From the NCBI GenBank assembly GCA_035315125.1, contig DATFYI010000051.1:1-7333 (forward strand): a stretch of 7,333 bases of DNA, read 5' to 3'. A program made the position numbers and the translations under genes. The stretch is from DATFYI01 sp035315125 (lineage in GTDB: Bacteria; Chloroflexota; Anaerolineae; Anaerolineales; Anaerolineaceae). The notes under the pieces were generated by a model. That model was given only the letters and a program-made list of their open reading frames with translations, made no database searches and was not told the DNA's origin. Shown here one piece after another: positions 1 through 6,992 of the stretch (its first letter is position 1; each line of letters opens with the position of its first letter).

Positions 1-682
1 GAAAGCCTATGCCCGCCGCCAATCCGTTACCATCAATGATGTACTATTAGCCGCGCTCTACCGGGCCCTGGTCAAACTGGGCAATCCGCCGGCCGGGCAG
101 CCGCTGCCAATCCAGGTCTCAATCGATCTGCGACGCTACCTGCCGGACGTCCAACAACGGGCCATCTGCAATCTATCCGGAGCGCTTTTCCCGGCGCCTG
201 TACTGTATCCGCAGGATACCTTCGAACAGACTCTTGCCAAGGTCAGTGCTGAAATGCTGAGGTTCAAAGCCAACCAGCCTGGACTGACCAGCGCATTGCT
301 GGTCGAATTGGTGATGGCTGGAGGGTATGCGAAAGGGAAAGAACTGCTTAGCAAAGCTACCTCCGGTTGGAGCACAACGATTAACCCTCTGCTTTCGAGC
401 AATTTTGGAGTTTTAGACGCCAAACGGTTGTCTTTCGGCAAAACCCAGCTTGCTGACGCCTGGATGTACAGTCCAATCATGTTCGGCCACGGACTGATGT
501 TGGGCACCAGTACTTACAACGATTGCATGACCATGACCATCGGTTACTGCCAGGGCGTTCTGGCTCGCCAGACCATCGAAGGCTTGTTAGATGTAATCCA
601 AGAAGAGCTCTTTTCGGTAATCGATCCTGGGCTCAAGACGCCTGCCATTTCAACTCATCTGGATATTCTACAAAATGCTTAG
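1..682 (+). CDS. Condensation-domain-like acyltransferase, C-terminal part (5' end outside window)
   Basis: The frame is open from the window edge (first full codon at base 2) to the TAG at 680-682, giving 226 visible residues. The ATG at 254 is internal (visible residue 85), so it should not be taken as the start. The visible part resembles the C-terminal half of the condensation-domain / alcohol-acetyltransferase / PapA fold: a VTINDVLLAAL segment (residues 9-19), a VSIDLRRYLP strand (39-48) followed by a conserved-looking N-L-S-G, an SNFG turn (133-136), and a closing helix rich in Leu and Glu. The family moves acyl groups between a carrier or CoA and an alcohol or amine using an HHxxxD motif. 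That motif would lie upstream of the window, so activity cannot be judged. The chain ends with this domain, which fits a stand-alone enzyme or a C-terminal domain. The substrate is unknown. The family call is by pattern recognition and moderately sure. Confidence 0.7.
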   Translation, partial: KAYARRQSVTINDVLLAALYRALVKLGNPPAGQPLPIQVSIDLRRYLPDVQQRAICNLSGALFPAPVLYPQDTFEQTLAKVSAEMLRFKANQPGLTSALLVELVMAGGYAKGKELLSKATSGWSTTINPLLSSNFGVLDAKRLSFGKTQLADAWMYSPIMFGHGLMLGTSTYNDCMTMTIGYCQGVLARQTIEGLLDVIQEELFSVIDPGLKTPAISTHLDILQNA

Positions 683-688
683 TTTCAT

Positions 689-717
689 TTGTATCCTGGC
701 TGATTTTCTGGTATAAA
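689..717 (+). promoter_or_regulatory. Candidate sigma70-type promoter for queF-yhhQ
   Basis: A TATAAA box (712-717, 5 of 6 to consensus) has TTGTAT (689-694, only the TTG matching) 17 bases upstream. It begins just after the stop codon of the preceding gene and lies 90 bases before queF. The spacing is ideal but the -35 is weak, so this is tentative. If real, the hairpin at 748-774 lies in the queF leader. Confidence 0.4.
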
Positions 718-747
718 TGATCGACAAAAATGATCAAAGCCATCTGC

Positions 748-774
748 TTCTGGCCTGGATAAACCAGGCCAGAA
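748..774 (+). promoter_or_regulatory. Perfect 11-bp hairpin in the queF leader, function unknown
   Basis: TTCTGGCCTGG (748-758) and CCAGGCCAGAA (764-774) are exact reverse complements separated by the loop ATAAA. No run of T follows, so it is not a standard intrinsic terminator on the + strand. It ends 17 bases before the Shine-Dalgarno sequence of queF. It could be a leader structure, a stabilising hairpin, a protein-binding palindrome, or a weak end signal for the upstream gene. I could not match it to a known preQ1 riboswitch class. Confidence 0.6.
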
Positions 775-791
775 CAACAGCGGGTGATAAA

Positions 792-798
792 TAAGGAG
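792..798 (+). promoter_or_regulatory. Shine-Dalgarno of queF
   Basis: TAAGGAG lies 8 bases before the ATG at 807 and is a near-perfect ribosome binding site. It fixes the start of queF. Confidence 0.8.
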
Positions 799-806
799 AG
801 AGTTTT

Positions 807-1283
807 ATGATTACCGAATCCACTGACCTGGAAAATTTAACCTTGTTGGGAAACAAAGCTCAGCCGTCCAAGAAACTGGAAGCCTTTCCCAATCGAGCTC
901 CAGGTCGTTATTATCTCGTGACACTTGAGACCAGTGAGTTTACCTGTCTTTGTCCTAAAACCGGCCAGCCTGATTTTGCCAACATTCGGGTAGATTACAT
1001 CCCGGATGAAAAAGTGGTCGAATCAAAATCTTTCAAGCTGTATTTATGGTCCTACCGAAACGAAGGCGCCTTTCACGAACATGTAATCAATAAGATCCTG
1101 GATGACCTGGTAGCGGTGTTAGATCCCCATTGGTGTCAGGTGACCGGTGTCTTCAATATCCGTGGTGGGATTGGTATCACCGTTCAATCCGAGTACACCA
1201 AGACACCGCAGGCACGCCAGCAATGGCGCTCGACAGAAAACCGCTCAAACAACAGCAGCCATGCTGCTTCACTGGATGATTAA
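807..1283 (+). CDS. queF: NADPH-dependent 7-cyano-7-deazaguanine (preQ0) reductase QueF
   Basis: QueF reduces the nitrile of preQ0 to the amine of preQ1 with two NADPH, the step before insertion into tRNA for queuosine. It acts in the cytoplasm. The 158-residue product is the short, single T-fold type (about the size of the B. subtilis enzyme). Visible signatures are LCPKTGQPDF with Cys49 as the predicted thioimide-forming nucleophile and Asp56 as the proton donor seven residues later, the QueF motif ESKSFK (72-77), and FHE (89-91) with His90 and Glu91 for substrate binding. The spacing of Cys49, Asp56 and Glu91 matches the B. subtilis Cys55/Asp62/Glu97 spacing as I recall it. The NIRGG strand (117-121) is followed by a polar, probably disordered tail from about residue 133. 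The ATG has a strong Shine-Dalgarno. The yhhQ-type transporter gene follows after 26 bases, which suggests an operon. The ESKSxK motif separates it from the related GTP cyclohydrolase I. Confidence 0.95.
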   Translation: MITESTDLENLTLLGNKAQPSKKLEAFPNRAPGRYYLVTLETSEFTCLCPKTGQPDFANIRVDYIPDEKVVESKSFKLYLWSYRNEGAFHEHVINKILDDLVAVLDPHWCQVTGVFNIRGGIGITVQSEYTKTPQARQQWRSTENRSNNSSHAASLDD

Positions 1284-1309
1284 CAACAAAGAATCAGGTC
1301 AAAGTCGGA

Positions 1310-2020
1310 ATGGAAAGAAAAAATTATCGATGGTATCCGTTTGTGGCAGCCGTTTTTGTCACCTGCCTGATCGTTTCAAACATTATCGCAGTTAAAGTAG
1401 TGAATATTGTCGGATTAACATTGCCGGCAGCCGTGATCGTTTTTCCAATTGCCTATATTTTTGGCGATATTCTGACCGAAGTTTATGGCTACAGCCGGGC
1501 CCGTATGGTCATTTGGACCGGTTTCCTGTGCAACCTGCTGGCAGTCATTGCCATCTATATCGCCGGTTTGCTACCCGCGGCGGCCTTCTGGACGGCTGGC
1601 TCTTTCACGACGCCGGCCTCAGCCCAACAAGCCTATCAGGCTATCCTGGGATTTACGCCGCGTTTGCTGTTTGCTTCTTTTATAGCCTATTTAATTGGAG
1701 AATTTCTCAATTCTTTCGTGCTGGCCAAGTTAAAAATAAGGACTGCCGGTCGTTTTTTGTGGATCCGCACTATTTCCTCCACCCTGATTGGCCAGGGCGC
1801 CGATTCGGCCGTCTTTCTGACCATCGCCTTTATCGGTATCTTCCCGCCGGGTGCGCTCGGACAGGCCATCCTTTCGCAGTGGGCCTTCAAAGTTGTCTAC
1901 GAAATCATTGCCACACCGCTCACTTATTTGATCGTTGGATGGCTCAAACGCAGCGAGCAAGAAGATTACTACGACCGGGATACGAATTTCAACCCGGTTG
2001 TATTCAGTCAAAACAATTAA
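1310..2020 (+). CDS. yhhQ: Queuosine precursor transporter (YhhQ / VUT family)
   Basis: This is an integral membrane protein of 236 residues that takes up queuosine precursors; E. coli YhhQ is known to import preQ0 and preQ1. About six hydrophobic segments are visible, near residues 9-29, 38-55, 66-87, 116-139, 152-176 and 184-212. Family signatures are SNIIAVK (23-29), the acidic FGDILTEVYGYSRAR stretch (51-65), the IW-GF-N element (68-75) and RTISSTLIGQGADSAVF (153-169). The tail from about 213 is charged and cytoplasmic. The ATG at 1310 has only a weak AGGT ribosome site 10 bases away, so translation may depend on readthrough from queF 26 bases upstream. Its position beside queF supports preQ0 as the cargo: import followed by reduction. 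No queuosine synthesis genes are in the window, so salvage is an inference. Exact substrate preference cannot be read from sequence. Confidence 0.92.
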   Translation: MERKNYRWYPFVAAVFVTCLIVSNIIAVKVVNIVGLTLPAAVIVFPIAYIFGDILTEVYGYSRARMVIWTGFLCNLLAVIAIYIAGLLPAAAFWTAGSFTTPASAQQAYQAILGFTPRLLFASFIAYLIGEFLNSFVLAKLKIRTAGRFLWIRTISSTLIGQGADSAVFLTIAFIGIFPPGALGQAILSQWAFKVVYEIIATPLTYLIVGWLKRSEQEDYYDRDTNFNPVVFSQNN

Positions 2021-2023
2021 AGA

Positions 2024-2043
2024 GTCTTTCTGAATTAAAAGAC
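2024..2043. terminator. Weak candidate terminator between convergent genes
   Basis: GTCTTT (2024-2029) can pair with AAAGAC (2038-2043) around an 8-base loop, in the 23-base gap between yhhQ and the convergent lipoprotein gene. The stem is short and AT-rich. On the minus strand it is followed by TCTTTAATT, only a poor T-tract. It is the only candidate in the gap. Confidence 0.25.
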
Positions 2044-3462
2044 CTACGACCCTTTCATTGCTGCCTGCAGCGGTGTCCAGGATTTACCGCCATCCAGAGT
2101 CTGTAATAAATAATCATTTCCCTGTACCAGGCGAGAGTCGTAATTTCCAAAGAACGCAACCGCGCCTCGATCCGGTTGGAGTGCAAAACCATCATTTGCA
2201 TTGACAAACTGGATCTGACTGCCCAGCGGCACGGTTGAATCCGTCCCTACGGGCGACCAGGACTTACCGCCATCCGAAGTTACGAACAGCGTGTCCGGCG
2301 CATCTGGCGAGGGATCGCTCTTGCCCAGGAACCAGCCATTCTGTCCATCCAACAAGGTCAGCATGCCTTCCAGGGCAGGTGCATTGCTGGGTTTCCAGGT
2401 ATTGCCGCCATCATGCGTCCAGGCCAGATAAGATGCTTTGGGTAAACCCTGGAATAAATCGCCTGGTGGAATATACACATTATCGAACTCATACATCGTT
2501 ACCAATACAGCCCCATCCATCGCTGAACCAAATATCGGCGGGGTGACGTAAGTATACGGTCTGGTGAAAGACGGGAGTCCGGCCGGTTGTTTAAGCTGGA
2601 TCGTCTCCCAGGTCCTGCCACCATCCGGGCTGCTGTACAGGCTGCCGGTCCCGGCCAGGCCGCTGTTTTTATTCAAGAAGGTAAAGACTTTCGAGCCATA
2701 GGAAAGGCTAAAACTGCCTGTCAGGAGTGTTTTAGAAGAACTTGCGTTGGGGACGCCGCTGTAATCCGTCTGCCAGCTTAAACCACCATCCGTCGTGCCG
2801 AAAAGGATCGGATAAACGTGCATCATACCGGGATGGATATCCGCCCACAGCCAGCCGTTCTGTGGGTCCAGGAAATAAAAGGAAATTGGACCTAACTCCC
2901 CCGCCAAATCCGCCGCTGGAAGGGTGATAGGCGGCTGCCAGGTCTGGCCGCCGTCCGTGGTTTGCTGAACCACCAGATCGCCGTTATTTTCGGGATAGGT
3001 AACCCAGGCGTGGCTGGCATCCAGAAAAAAAGCTATCGGCTGCAGAGGGGATTGCATAGGCGGCAGGTTGGCCAATTCTTTGGGGGTCACATCCTGCCAG
3101 GCGTTCATACCGCCGACCGTCATCAGGATTTGACCGGTGCTGCTGATCCCCCAGCCGGTCTGGTCATCGATCATCTTCAAGCTGGTGAAGGAGACCGGTA
3201 GCGGCGCCCCAGGGGTAGATATAAGCGGGATAGAGGTAGCCGGAGCGACCATCGGGGTGGGCAGAGTGGTTGGCAAAACCGGCTGAGTTTCCGTTGGCAA
3301 AACAGGCAGAGTCTCTGTTGGAGAAACGGGTATTTCGGTTGGAGGGCTGCTGGTGACGGTCGGTGTAAATACAGGTGAGCTGCAGCCAACCAGCAGGGCT
3401 CCCAAAACTAAACAGATCCATTTAAATTTAGATGATAGAGAAATTCCAGGTTCCTTTTTCAC
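2044..3462 (-). CDS. Lipoprotein with BNR/Ycf48-like seven-bladed beta-propeller
   Basis: This is a predicted secreted lipoprotein of 472 residues from the GTG at 3462. It has a basic start (KK), a hydrophobic stretch and the lipobox LVGC with Cys27. A Pro/Thr/Ser-rich linker of about 60 residues follows, holding PTET-type repeats (around 48-66), then a propeller. Six Asp-box motifs are visible at about 169-175, 224-230, 279-285, 350-356, 396-402 and 456-462, of the form DGG-x-(S/T)-W. A degenerate one (GGMNAW, 117-122) would make seven blades, and GW/GF turns recur between them as in Ycf48/BNR proteins. Such propellers bind ligands or, in sialidases, glycans; no catalytic residues can be assigned, and a photosystem role is unlikely. 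The frame extends to a TTG at 3486 (eight more residues). I prefer the GTG because it gives a standard signal peptide and GGAA sits 5 bases upstream. The ligand is unknown. Confidence 0.88.
   Translation of the reverse strand: MKKEPGISLSSKFKWICLVLGALLVGCSSPVFTPTVTSSPPTEIPVSPTETLPVLPTETQPVLPTTLPTPMVAPATSIPLISTPGAPLPVSFTSLKMIDDQTGWGISSTGQILMTVGGMNAWQDVTPKELANLPPMQSPLQPIAFFLDASHAWVTYPENNGDLVVQQTTDGGQTWQPPITLPAADLAGELGPISFYFLDPQNGWLWADIHPGMMHVYPILFGTTDGGLSWQTDYSGVPNASSSKTLLTGSFSLSYGSKVFTFLNKNSGLAGTGSLYSSPDGGRTWETIQLKQPAGLPSFTRPYTYVTPPIFGSAMDGAVLVTMYEFDNVYIPPGDLFQGLPKASYLAWTHDGGNTWKPSNAPALEGMLTLLDGQNGWFLGKSDPSPDAPDTLFVTSDGGKSWSPVGTDSTVPLGSQIQFVNANDGFALQPDRGAVAFFGNYDSRLVQGNDYLLQTLDGGKSWTPLQAAMKGS
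3270..3338. repeat. Degenerate tandem repeat (about 24 bases) encoding the Pro/Thr linker
   Basis: Three units begin with TTGG at 3270, 3294 and 3318. The first two are 24 bases and start with the same TTGGCAAAAC; the third is 21 bases and more diverged. A fourth TTGG follows at 3339. On the minus strand they encode an eight-residue PTETxPVL-like repeat in the linker after the lipobox. Slippage would change linker length in frame. Confidence 0.65.
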
Positions 3463-3471
3463 AATGGTTCC

Positions 3472-3477
3472 ATTATA
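3472..3477 (-). promoter_or_regulatory. Possible -10 box for the minus-strand lipoprotein
   Basis: The minus strand reads TATAAT here, a perfect -10 hexamer, but no good -35 lies 16-18 bases upstream (CTAAAA or similar). It is only 9 bases before the GTG at 3462, so use of both would give an almost leaderless mRNA. If the TTG at 3486 were the start, this box would lie inside the gene. Confidence 0.3.
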
Positions 3478-3518
3478 ACTCGACAAAATTACTTTTTTAG
3501 GGGCTTGTATTTTCTATT

Positions 3519-3547
3519 TTGACGTGCTAGAATTCTTTTTTAATAAT
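3519..3547 (+). promoter_or_regulatory. Sigma70-type promoter of the metA-metY operon
   Basis: TTGACG (3519-3524, 5 of 6) and AATAAT (3542-3547, 5 of 6) are separated by 17 bases in an AT-rich stretch. Transcription should start near 3554, about 10 bases before the riboswitch aptamer. Its location directly before the SAM riboswitch makes this a convincing call. Confidence 0.75.
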
Positions 3548-3563
3548 TGAATAGTTTGAAAGA

Positions 3564-3667
3564 CTCTTATCCAGAGAGGCGGAGGGACAGGCCCTGTGAA
3601 GCCTCGGCAACCCGTCAGCAATGACATGGTGCCAATTCCTGCAGAGTAACACACTGGAAGATGAGAG
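3564..3667 (+). ncRNA. SAM-I (S-box) riboswitch aptamer
   Basis: The leader has the S-box core. P1 pairs CTCTTATC (3564-3571) with GATGAGAG (3660-3667), 8 bp including one G-T pair. P2 pairs GAGGC (3576-3580) with GCCTC (3601-3605) around the kink-turn GGAGGGA and the conserved GGCCCTGTGAA. GGCAACC and a P3 hairpin follow, with GTCA/TGAC stem (3614-3625) and GCAA loop. GGTGCCAATTCC leads into P4, TTCC (3636-3639) with GGAA (3656-3659). S-adenosylmethionine stabilises P1. Methionine-synthesis genes lie immediately downstream, as expected. The pattern is unmistakable for this class. Confidence 0.96.
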
Positions 3668-3685
3668 GAGTAAAGCCTTATACGC

Positions 3686-3719
3686 AAACCTCTTCTTGTT
3701 TTACAGAAGAGGTTTTTTT
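3686..3719 (+). terminator. SAM-riboswitch-controlled intrinsic terminator
   Basis: AAACCTCTTCT (3686-3696) and AGAAGAGGTTT (3705-3715) form a perfect 11-bp stem with an 8-base loop, followed by T at 3713-3719. The 3' strand of P1 (GAGAGG, 3663-3668) can instead pair with CCTCTT (3689-3694), making an antiterminator. So SAM binding, which holds P1, should free the terminator and turn the operon off; low SAM should allow readthrough into metA. The pairings are seen; the switching is inferred from the S-box mechanism. Confidence 0.92.
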
Positions 3720-3736
3720 ATTATCAGACTTTGCGG

Positions 3737-3746
3737 AAAAGGAGAG
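3737..3746 (+). promoter_or_regulatory. Shine-Dalgarno of metA (decides the start)
   Basis: AAAAGGAGAG lies just before the ATG at 3751. It shows that the in-frame ATG at 3661, inside the riboswitch P1 stem, is not the start. Confidence 0.85.
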
Positions 3747-3750
3747 CTTT

Positions 3751-4668
3751 ATGCCCATTAAAATACCGGATGCGCTGCCGGCCACAGAAACTCTCAGCAA
3801 CGAGAATATCTTCGTCATGGGCGAAGATCGCGCCATTCATCAGGATATACGCCCATTGAAAATCGGTATTTTGAACTTGATGCCCACCAAGATCACCACC
3901 GAGACCCAACTGCTGCGATTGTTGGGTAATTCTGCGCTACAAGTCGAGATAACCTTGCTGCGCACACAAACTTACCAGAGCAAGAATACCCCCGAGGAAC
4001 ACCTGCTCACCTTTTACCAGACCTTCGAACAGGTCAAGGATGAGAAATATGACGGTTTTATCATCACCGGCGCCCCGGTGGAGCAAATGCCGTTTGAAGA
4101 AGTGGATTATTGGGAAGAATTAGAAACCATCCTGGATTGGAGCCGTACGCATGTTTATTCAACCTTTCATATCTGCTGGGGCGCTCAGGCCGGTCTTTAC
4201 CACCGCTACGGTATCCCCAAATACCCTTTACCGGCCAAACAGTTTGGTGTATTCCCACATCAAATAAAACGTAAGAACGTCAAGCTGCTGCGCGGGTTTG
4301 ACGACCTTTTCTATGTGCCGCATTCGCGCCATACTGAGGTACGTCGGGCTGATATCCAGCAGGTGCCCGAGCTGGAAATCCTGGCCGAATCGGATGAGGC
4401 CGGCGTTTATATTGTCGCCAGCCTGGATGGTCATCAGATCTATGTGACCGGCCATTCAGAATACGACCCGTTCACGCTCAAGGCCGAATATGAGCGAGAC
4501 GTCAAACTGGGACTGCCGATCACCATCCCTAAGAATTACTACCCTGGGGATGACCCATCCAGCACCCCCCTGGTGCGCTGGCGCGGGCACGCCAATCTGT
4601 TATATGTGAATTGGCTCAATTATTACGTCTATCAAGAGACACCCTTCAACCTGGGTGACCTTCAATAA
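3751..4668 (+). CDS. metA: Homoserine O-acyltransferase MetA, predicted acetyl-CoA-specific
   Basis: MetA activates the hydroxyl of L-homoserine with an acyl group from CoA, the first committed step of methionine synthesis in the cytoplasm. The 305-residue product aligns almost without gaps with E. coli MetA (309 residues) from MPIKIPD to NWLNYYVYQ-TP. The catalytic Cys142 (HICWGAQAG), His235 and Glu237 (GHSEYD) and Lys47 are in place. Residue 111 (TGAPVEQMPF) is Glu. In the family, Glu111 goes with acetyl-CoA use (as in B. cereus) and Gly111 with succinyl-CoA use (as in E. coli), so this is predicted to be an acetyltransferase despite often being labelled succinyltransferase. The O-acetylhomoserine-using metY follows after 19 bases, which supports that. 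Expression is under the SAM-I riboswitch and terminator upstream. The reading frame stays open back to 3661 through the terminator, but the strong ribosome site and homology fix the start at 3751. Confidence 0.96.
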   Translation: MPIKIPDALPATETLSNENIFVMGEDRAIHQDIRPLKIGILNLMPTKITTETQLLRLLGNSALQVEITLLRTQTYQSKNTPEEHLLTFYQTFEQVKDEKYDGFIITGAPVEQMPFEEVDYWEELETILDWSRTHVYSTFHICWGAQAGLYHRYGIPKYPLPAKQFGVFPHQIKRKNVKLLRGFDDLFYVPHSRHTEVRRADIQQVPELEILAESDEAGVYIVASLDGHQIYVTGHSEYDPFTLKAEYERDVKLGLPITIPKNYYPGDDPSSTPLVRWRGHANLLYVNWLNYYVYQETPFNLGDLQ

Positions 4669-4677
4669 ATTAGAAGC

Positions 4678-4683
4678 AGAGGA
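4678..4683 (+). promoter_or_regulatory. Shine-Dalgarno of metY (decides the start)
   Basis: AGAGGA lies 4 bases before the ATG at 4688. It favours this ATG over the in-frame GTG at 4655, which overlaps the end of metA and would add 11 residues without similarity to the family. Confidence 0.7.
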
Positions 4684-4687
4684 AACA

Positions 4688-5974
<1,287 letters not shown>

Positions 5975-6006
5975 GTCTTAGATTTACCTCCGGCTCGGGA
6001 TTGCCA

Positions 6007-6042
6007 ACCTCGGTAGGGTTCAAAACCTTACCGGGGTGTTTT
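6007..6042 (+). terminator. Intrinsic terminator of the metA-metY operon
   Basis: ACCTCGGTAGGGTT (6007-6020) pairs with AACCTTACCGGGGT (6024-6037) over 14 positions with two G-T pairs, around the loop CAA. TGTTTT follows. The T-run is on the + strand side only, so it works for metY, and its last T overlaps the stop codon (6042-6044) of the convergent gene. Confidence 0.85.
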
Positions 6043-6992
6043 CATTTCCAGGGCGCGCTGATGATGTTTGTCCCTGAATCGGCCGAATGCCCTAACAGCG
6101 GCTGCAAACCCCACGAAGTCTCGATGGTCTTCAATAACGAGTAATGGCTATACGGTGTGGCGTCCTGAAAACCGGGTTTGATCAGACGAGATATCAGTAT
6201 AGTGGCGATTTTTCCACCGGCGATAGGGGGCAAACCGCAGCAGCTGGCGGTCGTGGTACCTTCATCGAAGGTGATCACCAATAAACTGTTCTGGTCGAAA
6301 GCCGGCGAAGACAGGAGCGCATCGACTACTTGAGCAAGCCATTGATCTGCCGTCGCGACCGGGCAGTCGTGGGCATCATTGCATAAGTTTGGCGTGATCC
6401 ATGCGAACGCCGGCAGTTGCTTATTCTGCAAGTCGCTGGCAAACTGGCTGAAGGGGACATCATTTTGCTGGCAGCGAGTCGTGCTGGTGCGAATATCATC
6501 GTAATAAACGAAGGGGTTGTGTTTTTGAGCATATTTGCCGCTATTTCCTAAGGCACAGGGGCCAGGCATATCTTCCATATAGGCTTTCCAGGTTCGTCCG
6601 CTTTTTTCAATGAGGTCCATCAGATTGGTCTGATTGACAAAGCAATCGGTGCAATCGCTGCTGATCCCCTGAGTATCTCCACTCGTCAATGCAATATAGT
6701 TGGGTAAACTGGGGTGACTCACTGCATAGTAATTGGTCAGGACGGCATAGCTTTGAGCCAGGTAATTCAGGCTGGGCATGCTGCTGTTCCCGATAATATT
6801 GCTCGCCTCTTCATTTTCAAGAATAATCACAATAACGTGGGAAAACACCGGCACTTTTCCGGAAACTCCAGGACTGGCCCGCGGGGATGTAACGGCCGGA
6901 GAGGGTTCTACAACCAACGGGCTACAACTGGTCGCAATCACTGCCAAAAATAAAATCAATTCCAATGGAAACGATTTTTTTAGTAATTTCAT
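6042..6992 (-). CDS. Secreted phosphoesterase lipoprotein (acid phosphatase / phospholipase C-like, alkaline phosphatase superfamily)
   Basis: The 316-residue product starts with a lipoprotein signal (MKLLKKS, hydrophobic run, ATSC with Cys23) and a short Pro/Ser linker to about residue 48. The rest fits the PF04185-type phosphoesterases that remove phosphate from esters outside the cell. HVIVIILENEE (52-62) has the Glu59-Asn60 metal-ligand pair, SHPSLPNYIALTSG (92-105) has the probable nucleophile (Ser95), ITPNLCNDAHDC (199-210) and ITFDEG (240-245) supply further metal or phosphate ligands, and YSHYSLLKTIE (281-291) is the typical C-terminal signature. Eight cysteines follow the lipid Cys (114, 117, 146, 174, 204, 210, 251, 252), suggesting disulfides in an exported protein. 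The substrate is unknown. The ATG follows directly on the TAA of the upstream gene (TAAATG), so the two are likely translationally coupled. Catalytic residues are assigned by motif, not structure. Confidence 0.88.
   Translation of the reverse strand: MKLLKKSFPLELILFLAVIATSCSPLVVEPSPAVTSPRASPGVSGKVPVFSHVIVIILENEEASNIIGNSSMPSLNYLAQSYAVLTNYYAVSHPSLPNYIALTSGDTQGISSDCTDCFVNQTNLMDLIEKSGRTWKAYMEDMPGPCALGNSGKYAQKHNPFVYYDDIRTSTTRCQQNDVPFSQFASDLQNKQLPAFAWITPNLCNDAHDCPVATADQWLAQVVDALLSSPAFDQNSLLVITFDEGTTTASCCGLPPIAGGKIATILISRLIKPGFQDATPYSHYSLLKTIETSWGLQPLLGHSADSGTNIISAPWK

Noticed and set aside
683..806. A preQ1 riboswitch in front of queF
   Set aside because: The genes make it plausible, but the leader has an 11-bp stem with a 5-base loop and I could not find the class I pseudoknot pattern with its A-rich tail, nor class II or III features. 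Kept only as an unexplained hairpin.
807..1283. GTP cyclohydrolase I instead of QueF
   Set aside because: The T-fold is shared, but the ESKSFK motif and the LCPKTGQPDF nucleophile region are those of QueF, and the transporter neighbour agrees.
1513..2106. A 197-codon + strand frame overlapping yhhQ
   Set aside because: It is a shadow of yhhQ in another frame, crosses the convergent gene boundary, is rich in Cys, His, Arg and Pro, and has no ribosome site.
4655..4687. GTG at 4655 as start of metY, overlapping metA by 14 bases
   Set aside because: The added 11 residues do not match the family N terminus, and AGAGGA before the ATG at 4688 is a better ribosome site.
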